Shown one piece after another: positions 45,728-55,889 of a stretch of 64,000 bases of DNA; the stretch's first letter is position 1, and the number at the start of each line of letters is the position of its first letter. The notes beneath the pieces are model-generated. The model was given only the letters and a program-made list of their open reading frames with translations, was not told the DNA's origin and searched no databases. This DNA comes from Przewalskia tangutica. Its lineage: Eukaryota > Streptophyta > Magnoliopsida > Solanales > Solanaceae. The position numbers were made by a program, and so were the translations under genes. The stretch is taken from assembly GCA_029844215.1 (NCBI GenBank), contig CM056718.1, positions 84,556,764-84,620,763 of the forward strand, written 5' to 3'.

Positions 45728-47087
45728 GAACATATTTTGTCCACTGGGTTTATCTAAAGCTCTATTTGAACTTTCTGGTTTGAAAGGTTGTTTCAGTTTT
45801 TCTTCTGGTTTACTCTGAAACGGGGGTCGTATCGGGCGTAAGCCCGGAAAGCCTGGTCTCATTATCACCCTGCAAAAATTCCCTAGTTAGGAAGTCTGGT
45901 AGAGAGTTTTCCTCACCTTTTATAAAGTCAATTTTAAAATCGAAACTGGATAACAAGGCTTGCCATCTGGCAAAAATCTGTTTTGAAACTAAATTTTTAA
46001 CATCCTTTTGTAAAATATCTTTGGCTGCTTTGCAGTCGACTCTTAATAAAAATTCTTTGTTAATCAAATCATCCTGGAATTTTGTAATACATAGCACTAT
46101 AGATAAAATTTCTTTTTAATCGCTTATAATTCTTCTGCGGTTCGTTCCAATTTCCAGACGTGAATCTTACTAACTGTTCAACTGATTTACAAGATATCCT
46201 TTGTTTAAGGATACCACCGTAACCTATGTCAGAAGCGTCAGTTTCAACTATCATAAAGACTTCTGGATTGGGGATGCCTAGACATGGGAGTTTCTGGACT
46301 ATTTCTTTTATTTGTCTGACAGCTCTAGTCTGTTCTTCCACTAAGGATCGGATTTTTCTTTAGCCTTTTATACAGGGAACACATATCTGCCTAATTTTTG
46401 GGATAAAATCGCCATAATTAAGACTTCCTAAGAATCTTTGTAGTGGGTTTTATCTAAAATCTCATCAGAAACTTAGTAGAGAACTCTATGGCTCATAGAT
46501 TGGTTTATAGGTTCCTTGATATCCTAAGAACCTAATGGCCGCTTGACAAAGTTTTATTATTTTGGCACTTACTGCTAAACCATTGTAATTAGTGGTTTGG
46601 ACAAAAGTGTTCAAATGTTTATAATGTTGATCTATATTATCTGAGAATACTAAAACATCATCTATATAGACGATCATAAACTGGCTATAAGGGTTGAATA
46701 TATTATTCATGATGTTCTGAAATTCTGAAGGGGCATTTTTGAGCCCGAAAGGCATTACATTCCATTCATATTGTCCGAAAGGGACATTGAAGGCTGTTTT
46801 ATACTTATCTTTTTCATTAACCTGGATTTTCCAGAATCCTGACTTCATATCGAACTTACTGTAAATATTAGCATTATAAGTTCTTTTGATTAAATCCCTT
46901 TTGTTAGGGATTGGATATCTAATCCATTTTAACGCTTGGTTAAGAGGTTTACAATTTATTACGAGCCTTGGGGCTCCTCCATTCTTTTTCAGCATTCTTG
47001 TTGACATAGAAAGCTGAGCAACTCCATTGTGATTTGGAAGGTCTAATGATCCCTTTTTTGAGTAAATCATTGACTTCATCTTTACAT
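45728..47087 (-). pseudogene. Endogenous pararetrovirus RT/RNase H fragment, antisense
   Basis: On the minus strand it reads RT from the fingers (KKG, PNKRDL, FDMKSGFW, FGQYEW, MPFGLKNAPSEFQ) through the catalytic box YIDDVLVFSDN to RFLG, then RNase H (DASDIGYGGIL, VDCKAAKDIL, GEENSLPDFLTRE) and an Asp/Glu-rich end. It is collinear with copy 1 at 56636-57930. Frameshifts occur near 47000, stops near 46486 and 46130. No protease or upstream genes. It starts abruptly against the M2 LTR at about 47087. Confidence 0.88.
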
Positions 47088-48220
47088 TCAACCTATAAAG
47101 GTTATATAAGTCTATCAACTTCTACATTAATATTCTACTGAAGTGATTCCAGTTCAAGTCTAATCTGTAATATCCTTCTATTACAGTTCAATTCTCTTCT
47201 TATATACTTTCCTTGTATATAACTTATACTCAATTCTTATACTTCAATAGAATGAAAACTCTAATACAATAGGGAGACAAGTTATTTACCTCGATAAGCC
47301 CATAATTATCCAAGTTTAAATATCGATCATGAGCAACGTTTAGCTCCTACTCTGGGCGCTCCAAACCGCTCCAAACAAACCCTTAGAAGTTCTACGCAAC
47401 TTCTACTTAATACTTCAACCAAGTATGAAGATTTTCCTTAGGGTTTCATTTAGTGACTGAAGGGAAGTATAATAGTATTTCTGGGCTTTTCGTATAAGTG
47501 TAACCTTGGAATACTACAAGGTATTCAGCCAAGGTATTTTGGAATAGTAACTATACTTGTAGAGTATTTCTACCAAGGGGGTAGTATTTATCCGAGCACC
47601 ACGAGGCAAGGGGGTGTGTGCTACGGCTAGCACCCCTAGGAGAGGGGGGGACCCCTCGGCCAAAGGCCTCTCAAAGGGGGGAGGGGTGCTCTCGGCTTAG
47701 AGCTCTCAAGAGAGAGGGGGGAGAAAGGGATTTTAAGACTTAGAACAATTTTAGGATGAAGAAGTCTTCAAGGGGGGGGGGGGGATTTATAGGTCAAGCA
47801 ATGACCAACCAATGGCCAAGATCAAGCCAAGTGGTAGGCAAGTGTAAGGTGAAGATTTGGACATGTGTTTGTGGGCCCCACTTGCTCATCTACTACACAA
47901 AATATCTAGCCAAACATTGACCAAATGTTTAAGGCATGAAACATTAAAAAAACGTGCCAATGGAGCCCATGGATTGCCGTCCACTTGAGGGCCATGTGTC
48001 GCCCTCTCGTTGGTCCAAAATATTTCGTCTCTCGGAAAAATCCGCAAAAATACTAAATGACATAGCCGGAATTTTCCTTCGCAAGTCAGGTAAAACGTTT
48101 CGCCGAAAAACGATTCTAATCGGTGTTGTGCACAAAATATTTTCGTCCAAGCCTACTTAAAGTTCAAACTTTTCTACGTACGTCCTCACGTACATACTCT
48201 GGAAAATACGGGGTATAACA
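47088..48220 (-). repeat. M2 3' LTR, truncated
   Basis: Matches LTR A from about 3520 to 4427 and ends GGGTATAACA. Includes G runs near 47648, 47678 and 47772 (12 G), and a TATA-like TTTATAGG at 47786. Left junction with viral RT at about 47087 has short shared ACATTCAAC-like sequence. Confidence 0.85.
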
Positions 48221-48235
48221 TTCTCCCCTCCTTAG
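48221..48235 (-). other. Polypurine tract of M2
   Basis: Minus-strand TAAGGAGGGGAGAA directly against the LTR, with the ATTCGGGACGAATG palindrome behind it. Confidence 0.8.
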
Positions 48236-49999
48236 AAACATTCGTCCCGAATGTTCATTCTAAGTCTCAGAACACACAAGTGCCTGTATAGTCTTCACTA
48301 CTATACTTACAAAAACAATCACGCCACGCCTGGCCATCAAATAACACACGCGCAATTACTCAATTTCAAGTCTACGAGGAATCACCTCTACTACTACAAA
48401 AGCTCCCACCCAAGGTCTAAAAGATACTCCCTTCGCACCTTCACTTTACAAACGAAATGATCACTTCTATGTTCTCAACACATGCTCGCTTCTTCCCTTA
48501 CTCGTCGTACCCTTCTCATACACACGAACTCCTTCTCATAACTTACCACATTTCTGTTACTGCATCAATTTCAAAAATCTCTGGGTTACTACCTCCAACT
48601 TGATCATCATAACCGGGAATATTCTGGATGGATCTCCGATACTTTTCCGAACCTAACAACATGAAGGACCGGACATACTGCCTCCTAAGTCGGACGGCAA
48701 AAGCTAACATATAGGCAACCTGGCCTACTCTTCCCATGACTAAAAGGCCCAAAGTAACTCGCTAAGTTTCTCTATTTTCCGAATCTCGTCACACCCTTCG
48801 GTGGTACCTTCAAGACCCTCGTCCACAACTCCAAGCGTCGTCGCCGATTATCCGCACGACTTCTGTTGACTCTGAGCTGCCAATAACCTCTTCTGGATAA
48901 GCTTCACCCTCACCATATCCTGCCGAGACAAGTATGAACCAACTATCTGAACTTTGCCAACATCGAACCAATCGACCGACAACTTACACTTCCGCCCCTA
49001 CGAGGCTTCGTAAGGCGATATCCGAATACTGAAATGGTAGTTATAAAAGCACTCCCTCAACAGGAGGCAACAATCCTCATAGCTACCCCTGAAATCTAAA
49101 CACAGGCCCGAGGGTGAATGCGATACTGAGACTTACCTGAGTTCCTAACCCTGCCTGGTAAAACTTCCGGAAAAACGAAATAGCCACAACCTGGGCTTCA
49201 CTGTCTGTCATAAGGTGAAAGTAGGCGCCTCGTGCAGCCTTACAACCTTCCTGATAAATAACATCTCGCATAACTCGGCGACAAGACGGGTGACCTCATC
49301 GCCCGACCATCGTCGACGCGATCCACGAACTCAGACGCTGTTTACTAAACTTGGGCCTAACACCTCGTGATCTACCACCGGCGACCACCACAAACTGACC
49401 CCACCATAACACAAAGTCGCGGTTGACTCGCCGCGTGGCCTCAACCCGACCCACTCGCGTAAAACACTTGCTCCCGATCCGAACAATCTCACTAATCATG
49501 TTTCGAAAACATAGCGGTCTGCTTTGCTCAACTACCCTCTTTCCTTCCACACTACTCGTGACTTATCCCACAAACATATCTCACGTGCACTATGCACACC
49601 GATAAGTGGTCAAACATAAACTAAATCATTTACTAGAGATGGCCTTGCCTCTAAGGTCTCCACGTATACAACTCTAAGGCTCCCACTTTCTATCCCCAAT
49701 CTTACCCTGTTATCTAACCATGATTTCTAATCAAAATTAACACAATGCTATGTGAACATAACATTTAAGGTATACTCATCTTATCATACGTATTTCAATC
49801 TCTGCAGGTTAAGGATCTACTGTATCTACCGCTTCACTACCTCCGCTGCTCCAATCAATCCTCGCTCGGGCGCAAGCATAACAAGTTGTCGAAGAAATAC
49901 GACATTCCCATAATGACACTTACCACAACGCCACACCGAAAGCGGGTGGCTCTCCGCTAACGCCTTCTTCTCCGAACCATCAATCCGCGAATCGATCGG
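48236..49999 (-). pseudogene. M2 interior: integrase-end remnant and untyped sequence
   Basis: On the minus strand 48752-48543 reads GRVGQVAYMLAFAV and then, after slippage, IHPEYS-like sequence, the same integrase C-terminal remnant as in A2. The rest (48760-50000) has no domain I can name. No RT motif is found. Confidence 0.5.
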
Positions 50000-50696
50000 T
50001 AGGTTGAGTCCTCCTACTAGGACATCCTTTCGACACATGGCCCTGACGGCCGCAGGTAAAACAAGCATCACAAAAGATGACATTCCTCGATGACGCCGCC
50101 ACACCGTGAATACCGGAGAGACAATCAATCCGGCCTACCTGAACCTACGTGTATCGCGGAACCGAAGCCTCGAGCTCACCAACTCCGATACTCGAACGCC
50201 CTAAACCCCGCGAGGACCACTCAATCGGGCGAGGTGCATATCTAATCTGGCCGAGGCGTTCTCTCGAAAGTTACCAAAGGACCTGCTGCTCGCCCTCTTC
50301 ACGATCTTGATTTAACCCGTCAATCCCTACGCTTTCTCGCCAGGCATAAGTCCGCACGCAGCCATGCTCAAGCTTGATCAAGAGCTACTTGCACATCCTT
50401 TCTTTAGATAGTCATCAAGACCCGTGATATATCGATACTCTCTGTAGCCAAATCCATAGCTAGTAACAGGTCGCTTTGCAATCTATATTCTCCGCTCGGC
50501 CGTGGAACCGGCGTGTAAATGTCATGGTCGCAGCAGGCATCGCTCACGCGCTAAACTCTGTGGCCGGGCGATGTCACGTAACTCCCGAATGAAGCACCAT
50601 ATCGATGATGATTGGGCTGTGCCCTCGTAACCTCTCAGACTAACTCGCACCTCCTCGCTTTGCCTCTCATTGGGCGGGTTGCCTTACGCGAGGCAT
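50000..50696 (-). pseudogene. gag remnant of M2 with intact CCHC knuckle
   Basis: Start codon complement at 50694-50696, 195 bases from the primer site. Minus-strand 50063-50022 encodes CFTCGRQGHVSKGC, a complete CX2CX4HX4C RNA-binding knuckle, the best preserved in the window. The frame between start and knuckle is broken. Gag packages the element RNA. Confidence 0.68.
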
Positions 50697-50881
50697 AGCG
50701 GTAAGGAAAGAAATACGTTAGAGGGGTCCAACTTATAACACGCCTCTAAGGCACGATCTCGAGTGAGAAGAATGGAAACCAATCCTAAATATCCTATAGC
50801 CTCTCGATTATTGGTGTGGTGCACAACACACCGATAATCAAGACTTACTAGATACGGTCAGACACTTTCCGAGAATTAACT

Positions 50882-50893
50882 GCTCTGATACCA
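50882..50893 (-). other. Primer-binding site, tRNA-iMet, M2
   Basis: Minus-strand TGGTATCAGAGC next to the LTR edge at 50898. Confidence 0.9.
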
Positions 50894-50897
50894 CTTT

Positions 50898-53469
50898 TGT
50901 CACGACCCGAATCCGGGCCCGTGACTGGTGCCTTACCCCGGGCACCCAAGTAGCCATACATCAGAGTAATCAACGGAATATAAAACAAGACATGAATAAT
51001 GTGAAGTGAAAAACAGTTATCTGAGAAAAACTTGCCTTGCGGCATATATAAATATCAACTAGAACAGTTACATCCTTTTTTACAATTCTGTCCACAACGA
51101 TTACTGCACTTCTAAGAGTGATATGACAACAATGGCGGACAGGCCCGCCATACCCTCAATGTAAGCACCTACAACGACAGGACTATACCACCGATAAGCC
51201 TCCTAAGAAACGGAGCTTCCCAAACGCCAATCGTGACCGAGAGCTAGGATCAACGATCGGTGTACCTCTACTGCGGCATGAACGCGGCCAAGGAGGTCAA
51301 GACAACAGTACCAAGTATGTGAAATCAAAATACAGAAATGAAATCATAGTAGTCTATATAAAGCAGAGACATGTATAATAACCAAACTACGCTCACAAAA
51401 ATAAGCGAATATGTCAAGTCGTGACTCACGCCTCAAAGTCATCGCCAATTATAACTATGGGTCTCACGCCACAACATAAACAAGAGTGAAATAGATATAT
51501 CAGAATCGGTCTTTTCTAGGCCGCTAATGATCGGCAAGGCCAATCGCCCATAGTATCATTATGCGTGCCTAATCCTGGACTTCCCGCAGCCCGCATAGGT
51601 CACACATAGACCCGCATAGGTCGTATAGACCCGCATCGGGGGTAGCGAACCCCGGTACCCTCCTGGACTCCCGCAATCCGCATAGTCTCAATAGACCGCA
51701 TAGTCACATTGCATCGCATAGGGCATCCCCGTGATCGATAAAACACCCGAATGATCAATCTCGAGCATACCGCCGCTCGCATAATCACATAGACCGTGAT
51801 AGGCCGTATAGACCGCATCAAGGGTGGCAAGCTCCGGTATAATAAGTCAAGGGGGTATGTGATATAATAACAGTACAACGGGCTTAAAGTTTAACAACAT
51901 AAGCACAACAAGAATAACCCCTTTACACAACACCACAAGATACTAACACACGTAGTATCCTAACATGTTTACTTACCAAAGCAACAAGAAAGTATTACAA
52001 GGCTATCACAAACCAATACAATCAAGTTCTTCACAAAAGGTACCTTCTATTTCATGTTAACAAGTTCGGGTATTTATCCCCAAAGTACTTCATACATTAA
52101 CTCTTTAAAAGATCCGTAATATATAAAAAAATAGAGTGACTATCTTTTTAAGTAAACCAAAACACTTCCCTTTGAAAAATCAAGTAACCACATTATTTTC
52201 CAAACGTTCAAGTTTGCCTAATTTCAAATGCTCAAGTTTCTCATTTTCGAAAGGTTTCGTAGTTCATAGTTTTAATCACTTAATGATATAATTCTCTTTT
52301 AAAACAATTTGAGATACATATGCCTTATATGTGAGTAGGTTATTCTTGTTCATAATCAATCTTATTTAAGCAGCCATGATCTAGGAAATGTAATATCATT
52401 TTGTCTCATCTTAGCTTCTATGCAGATGGAGGTTTCTACTGGTTTTAATAATACTTTATTAGTCAATACATTTCCCTTTATTAACGCTACAGTGGTGTGT
52501 TCGATACTTGTTCTGATTTCCGAAATCAGTAAAACATTATTCCTTTTAAAAACCAAGTACTCATTACTCACGAATGAGGTTTCACACAAAATTCATTTAA
52601 GTCAAGTCTCTTATCTTTTAAGATTTATAAACCATTCTTTTTATTTCTCTTAAGCCGTTATACCTAACTTCCCATAAAGCTAGTATAACTCTTAAGCTTT
52701 TAAAACCAAGCATTACTCTTCTGCTAAAAGTGATTCAGTATTCTTTTGAAATGCTTCAAGATCCTTATTATTCAGGCTTAAGTCACAAGACATTGCCGTA
52801 AGTATTATTCAGGCTTAAGTCAAAAGACATTGCCGTAATTATTATTCAGTTCACACACGTACGTCTACCGTACTATATATATATTTAAAATATCATGCTC
52901 AAGAGTATAGGAAGAATCACATACCTCGCGACGATTATCGACTATTAGCAAAACGCCCACTGCTAAAAACCCGCTAGCCTTGTCCACCTTTCAAGTAGTA
53001 CATGCTACTTGCAGAACATTCAACTTATAAAGGTTATATAATTCTATCAACTTCTACATTAATATTCTACTGAAGTGATTCCAGTTCAAGTCTAATCAGA
53101 ATATCCTTCTATTACGCTCAATTCTCTTCTTATATACTTTCCTTGTATATAACTTATACTCAATTCTTATACTTCAATAGAATGAAAACTCTAATACAAT
53201 AGGGAGACAAGATATTTACCTCGATAAGCCCATAATTATCCAAGTTTAAATGTCGATCTTGAGCAACGTTTAGCTCCTACTCTGGGCGCTCCAACCCGCT
53301 CCAAACAACCCTTAGAAGTTCTACGCAACTTCTACTTAATACTTCAACCAAGTATGAAGATTTTCCTTAGGGTTTCATTTAGTGACTGAAGGGAAGTATA
53401 ATAGTATTTCTGGGCTTTTCGTATAAGTGTAACCTTGGAATACTACAAGGTATTTGGGCCAAGGTATTT
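50898..53469 (-). repeat. M2 5' LTR, truncated
   Basis: TGTCACGACCCG start at 50898. Follows LTR A to about AAGGTATTT at 53469, then changes abruptly to viral enhancer repeats. The missing part contains U3 and the TATA box, so this LTR has no promoter. Confidence 0.88.
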
Positions 53470-53580
53470 CCGAAGGGGCAAGTGTCGCTTTCTGCTTTAT
53501 CTGAAGGGGCAAGTGTCCTTTACTTTTCTGAAAGGGCAAGTGTCACCATCCTGATTTACGTCCTTTTCTGGAAGGGACCT
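53470..53580 (-). promoter_or_regulatory. Inverted fragment of pararetroviral enhancer repeats
   Basis: GGCAAGTGTC preceded by GAAGGG or GAAAGG occurs three times (near 53480, 53512 and 53540). It is the reverse complement of the GACACTTGCCCCTTC motif repeated at 45240-45340. Orientation is opposite to the promoter at 45081 and to copy 1. Confidence 0.65.
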
Positions 53581-53728
53581 GCTGTTGTTATTTGCTGAGG
53601 TACGCATCTGCGTAGGCTTGTGCAATTCCACGGGGAATGAGCATGTCGCCATTATCTGTTTCACTGTGGTTGGATTCCACTTCTTCTTCATCCTCCAATT
53701 TTGCCAGAGCTTCTAATAGCTTCTTTCT

Positions 53729-53743
53729 GGTATCAGAGCCATG
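53729..53743 (+). other. Viral minus-strand primer-binding site (tRNA-iMet)
   Basis: GGTATCAGAGCCATG, preceded by T. It equals the conventional first bases of cauliflower mosaic virus and marks the genome origin in this family. A leader shared with copy 2 follows on the same strand. Confidence 0.88.
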
Positions 53744-54460
53744 TTGGTAGAGATGAGTGAGTAGTCTCATACTACCGTCCTTAGGGCGGTGTTGTTCTTA
53801 GGTTGCTAGGAAGAGTCCTGTTACTCTGAATTCCTAGAGCTACCAGAATAGTGACCCTGTTCCGTCAGAAGTCCACTGTTCTAGTTCCTGTAGTTACCAT
53901 GGTCGTAACCCTGTTCCGTCAGAAGTCTACTGTTCCAGTTCCTGTAGTTACCAGAATAGTTACCCTGTCCCGTCAGAAGTCTACTATTCCAATTAGATTA
54001 ATCACTTAGTGGTTATACTGTTCCGTTCATCCTCGCTGAGTACTACTGTAGTAAGCTTTCCTGGAGCAGTATGTTGCCCGTGAGGCCGAGGTAGGCGTAG
54101 GGCGTGAAAATACTGTTGGATGTCGCCGAAGATCGTAGGAGAAAGTGTCAGATGAACAGGACAGGTTAACTGTTTAAGTAATTAAAAAGATAGGAAATAG
54201 TGTTGACAACTAGGATAAGAATCGTTAGGTAAAGAAGAACAAGAACTAGTATAGACAACTAGGATGGGGAGAACCACTTAGGTAAAGAAAGAACAAGAAA
54301 TGGTTTACAACTAGGATAGGAGTACTATTAAGTAGTCGAAGGAATAAGAAAAGAGTAGGACTAAAAGCCTAATAACAAGTTAGAACAACAGCCCTAGGAT
54401 AAGGATGGTAGTCTCCACGCTTATCAACAAACCTTTGGTTATAAACCAAGTAGTTTATAA
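53744..54460 (+). other. Leader of pararetrovirus copy 1, with two tandem-repeat blocks
   Basis: Block 1 (about 53835-53995): three ~54-bp units around CCCTGTTCCGTCAGAAGTC. Block 2 (about 54203-54350): three ~58-bp units around GACAACTAGGAT and AAAGAACAAGAA. Both recur, decayed, in copy 2 (58960-59090, 59300-59480). No ORF of note. The short region just before ORF1 (CTTATCAACAAAC, GGTTATAAACCAAG) is strongly conserved between copies. Confidence 0.7.
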
Positions 54461-54766
54461 ATGAAGATGCGCCCAGAGTTTGATTATATAAGAAAGTATA
54501 ATTCTTCTAAGTTAAATTGCATAATAGAAAGTAATTCCTGCAATAAGAGGATAAAAGCAAACCTTAAAGAATTAGAGTATTATAAAATTGCTAAACCAAT
54601 TGATGGAGCGAATGATTTCTATCAGATCATAATTAGACAAGTAATCATCAATAGAATGGTTGAGTTATATGAAGAAAATGATAGGTTAAGAATACATGTC
54701 AAATGCTTGGCAACAAGGCAAGCTATGGCTCAATTCTTAGTTGATCTCTATACAGATCAGTATTAA
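54461..54766 (+). CDS. Pararetrovirus copy 1, ORF1: small protein of unknown function
   Basis: 101 codons, uninterrupted. The ATG at 54467 is the more likely start: copy 2 has ACG at the 54461 position but keeps ATGCGC at the second. The sequence is charged and helical, with a heptad-like C-terminal half (VELYEENDRLR), suggesting a coiled coil. Small coiled-coil proteins in this family include virion-associated proteins, but I see no specific match. Its TAA overlaps the next ATG as TAATGG. Copy 2's homologue at 59590-59901 is broken. Confidence 0.55.
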   Translation: MKMRPEFDYIRKYNSSKLNCIIESNSCNKRIKANLKELEYYKIAKPIDGANDFYQIIIRQVIINRMVELYEENDRLRIHVKCLATRQAMAQFLVDLYTDQY

Positions 54767-55889
54767 TGGAAACTTTTTTATCTCCAGAAGATAATTTTAT
54801 TAACAAAATTAATACTTTATTAGCCCAAGAAGCTAAACACAGTAAGCTTGGTGTTATTAAAAACATCAATTTTACGATTGACTGGAAAACTCTTGATAAA
54901 TCATGGGTAGATCCAGTAAACGCCATTAAAAGAAAATGGTACAACAGCACTTTCCCAACCGAGGAAAAAAGGAATTTAGAAATAATTGGATAAGTGATAT
55001 GAACAGAATTAATTCTAATGTAGAATTCTTTAGGTGGTTCCAAATCACTGATAAACTCCATAATGGCATGAAGTGTCTTAACACTATTGCTGAGGAATGG
55101 TTCAAAAAAGAGAATACTGTTGAAACAGTAACTCCGCCATTAGAACAAATTGAGGTCCCCGTAAAGGGTGAGATCTTGATTAACCAGTCGTCTAAAAAAG
55201 ATGAGAAGGATCCAAAAGGAATCCTAAGGGAAAAGGAAGAAATCCGACAGTTGTTACAAGATACTGGTGCAAGTAAGGCCCACGTGTCTGGTAATAAACC
55301 AATTGGAACAGAAGGGAAAACCCTTTCTGATTATTTCTTTAATATTAATGATTGTTTGGCAAAACGCCGCTCAAAGTCAGATGATAATAATAGATTATCA
55401 GACAGAATTAATAGTAAGCTTAAAGAGCTGAACTCGATCAAAAAACCCAGTAAGGGTTCCAATTCAAATAATAAAAAGGATGGATTAAAGGGTCCAAAGA
55501 TTATTAAGAAGAGGGTCAGAAAACCCAAAAGAAAGAATAATAATTCATTAATTATTACAAAGTTAAATGAAGAACAGTCCAGTGGTTATTCTGAAGTTTC
55601 TTCAGAAAATTATTACAGTGACGATAATTCATCAAATTACAGTTCAACCTCCAGCTCAGACTGTGAGAGTACAGGGAAAATCTGTGCTTATATAAAACAG
55701 AAAATCAGTGTTATCACGGATAACCACCAAGAAGTTTCTATTAAGGAAACTAACCCAGACACTACTGTTCAGGATTTATTAAAAGAAATTGCAAACCTAA
55801 AGGGTGAAATCCTCAGTATGAAAAAGAATCTCCGTCCCACAGAGGCTGAAACTTTGACTAACGGAGAACTAACTCGCTTAAACCTCTGA
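54766..55889 (+). pseudogene. Pararetrovirus copy 1: coat-protein-like ORF, frameshifted and internally shortened
   Basis: Starts at the ATG at 54766 (TAATGG overlap with ORF1). The first frame has about 75 codons, then a frame change in an A run (54964-54970) leads into the 317-codon frame ending at 55889. Conserved WYNSTF and FFRWFQITDKLHNG segments match copy 2 at 61000-61140. The C-terminal part is basic (RKPKRKNN) then Ser/acidic (SSGYSEVSSENYYSDDNSS), typical of caulimovirid capsid tails. The CCHC knuckle and the core preceding it, visible in copy 2 at 61300-62580, are absent. The end overlaps the pol frame. Confidence 0.65.

Larger units (their letters stand above)
47088..53469 (-). 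mobile_element. M2: family-A LTR retrotransposon with both outer LTR ends missing
   Basis: Minus strand. 3' LTR remnant 47088-48220, purine tract, interior 48221-50897, primer site, 5' LTR remnant 50898-53469. The 3' LTR lacks its U5 side (about 2 kb) and the 5' LTR lacks its U3 side (about 0.75 kb), so the element is cut at both outer edges where pararetroviral DNA begins. The interior is 2677 bp, equal to A2 without S2. Confidence 0.85.
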
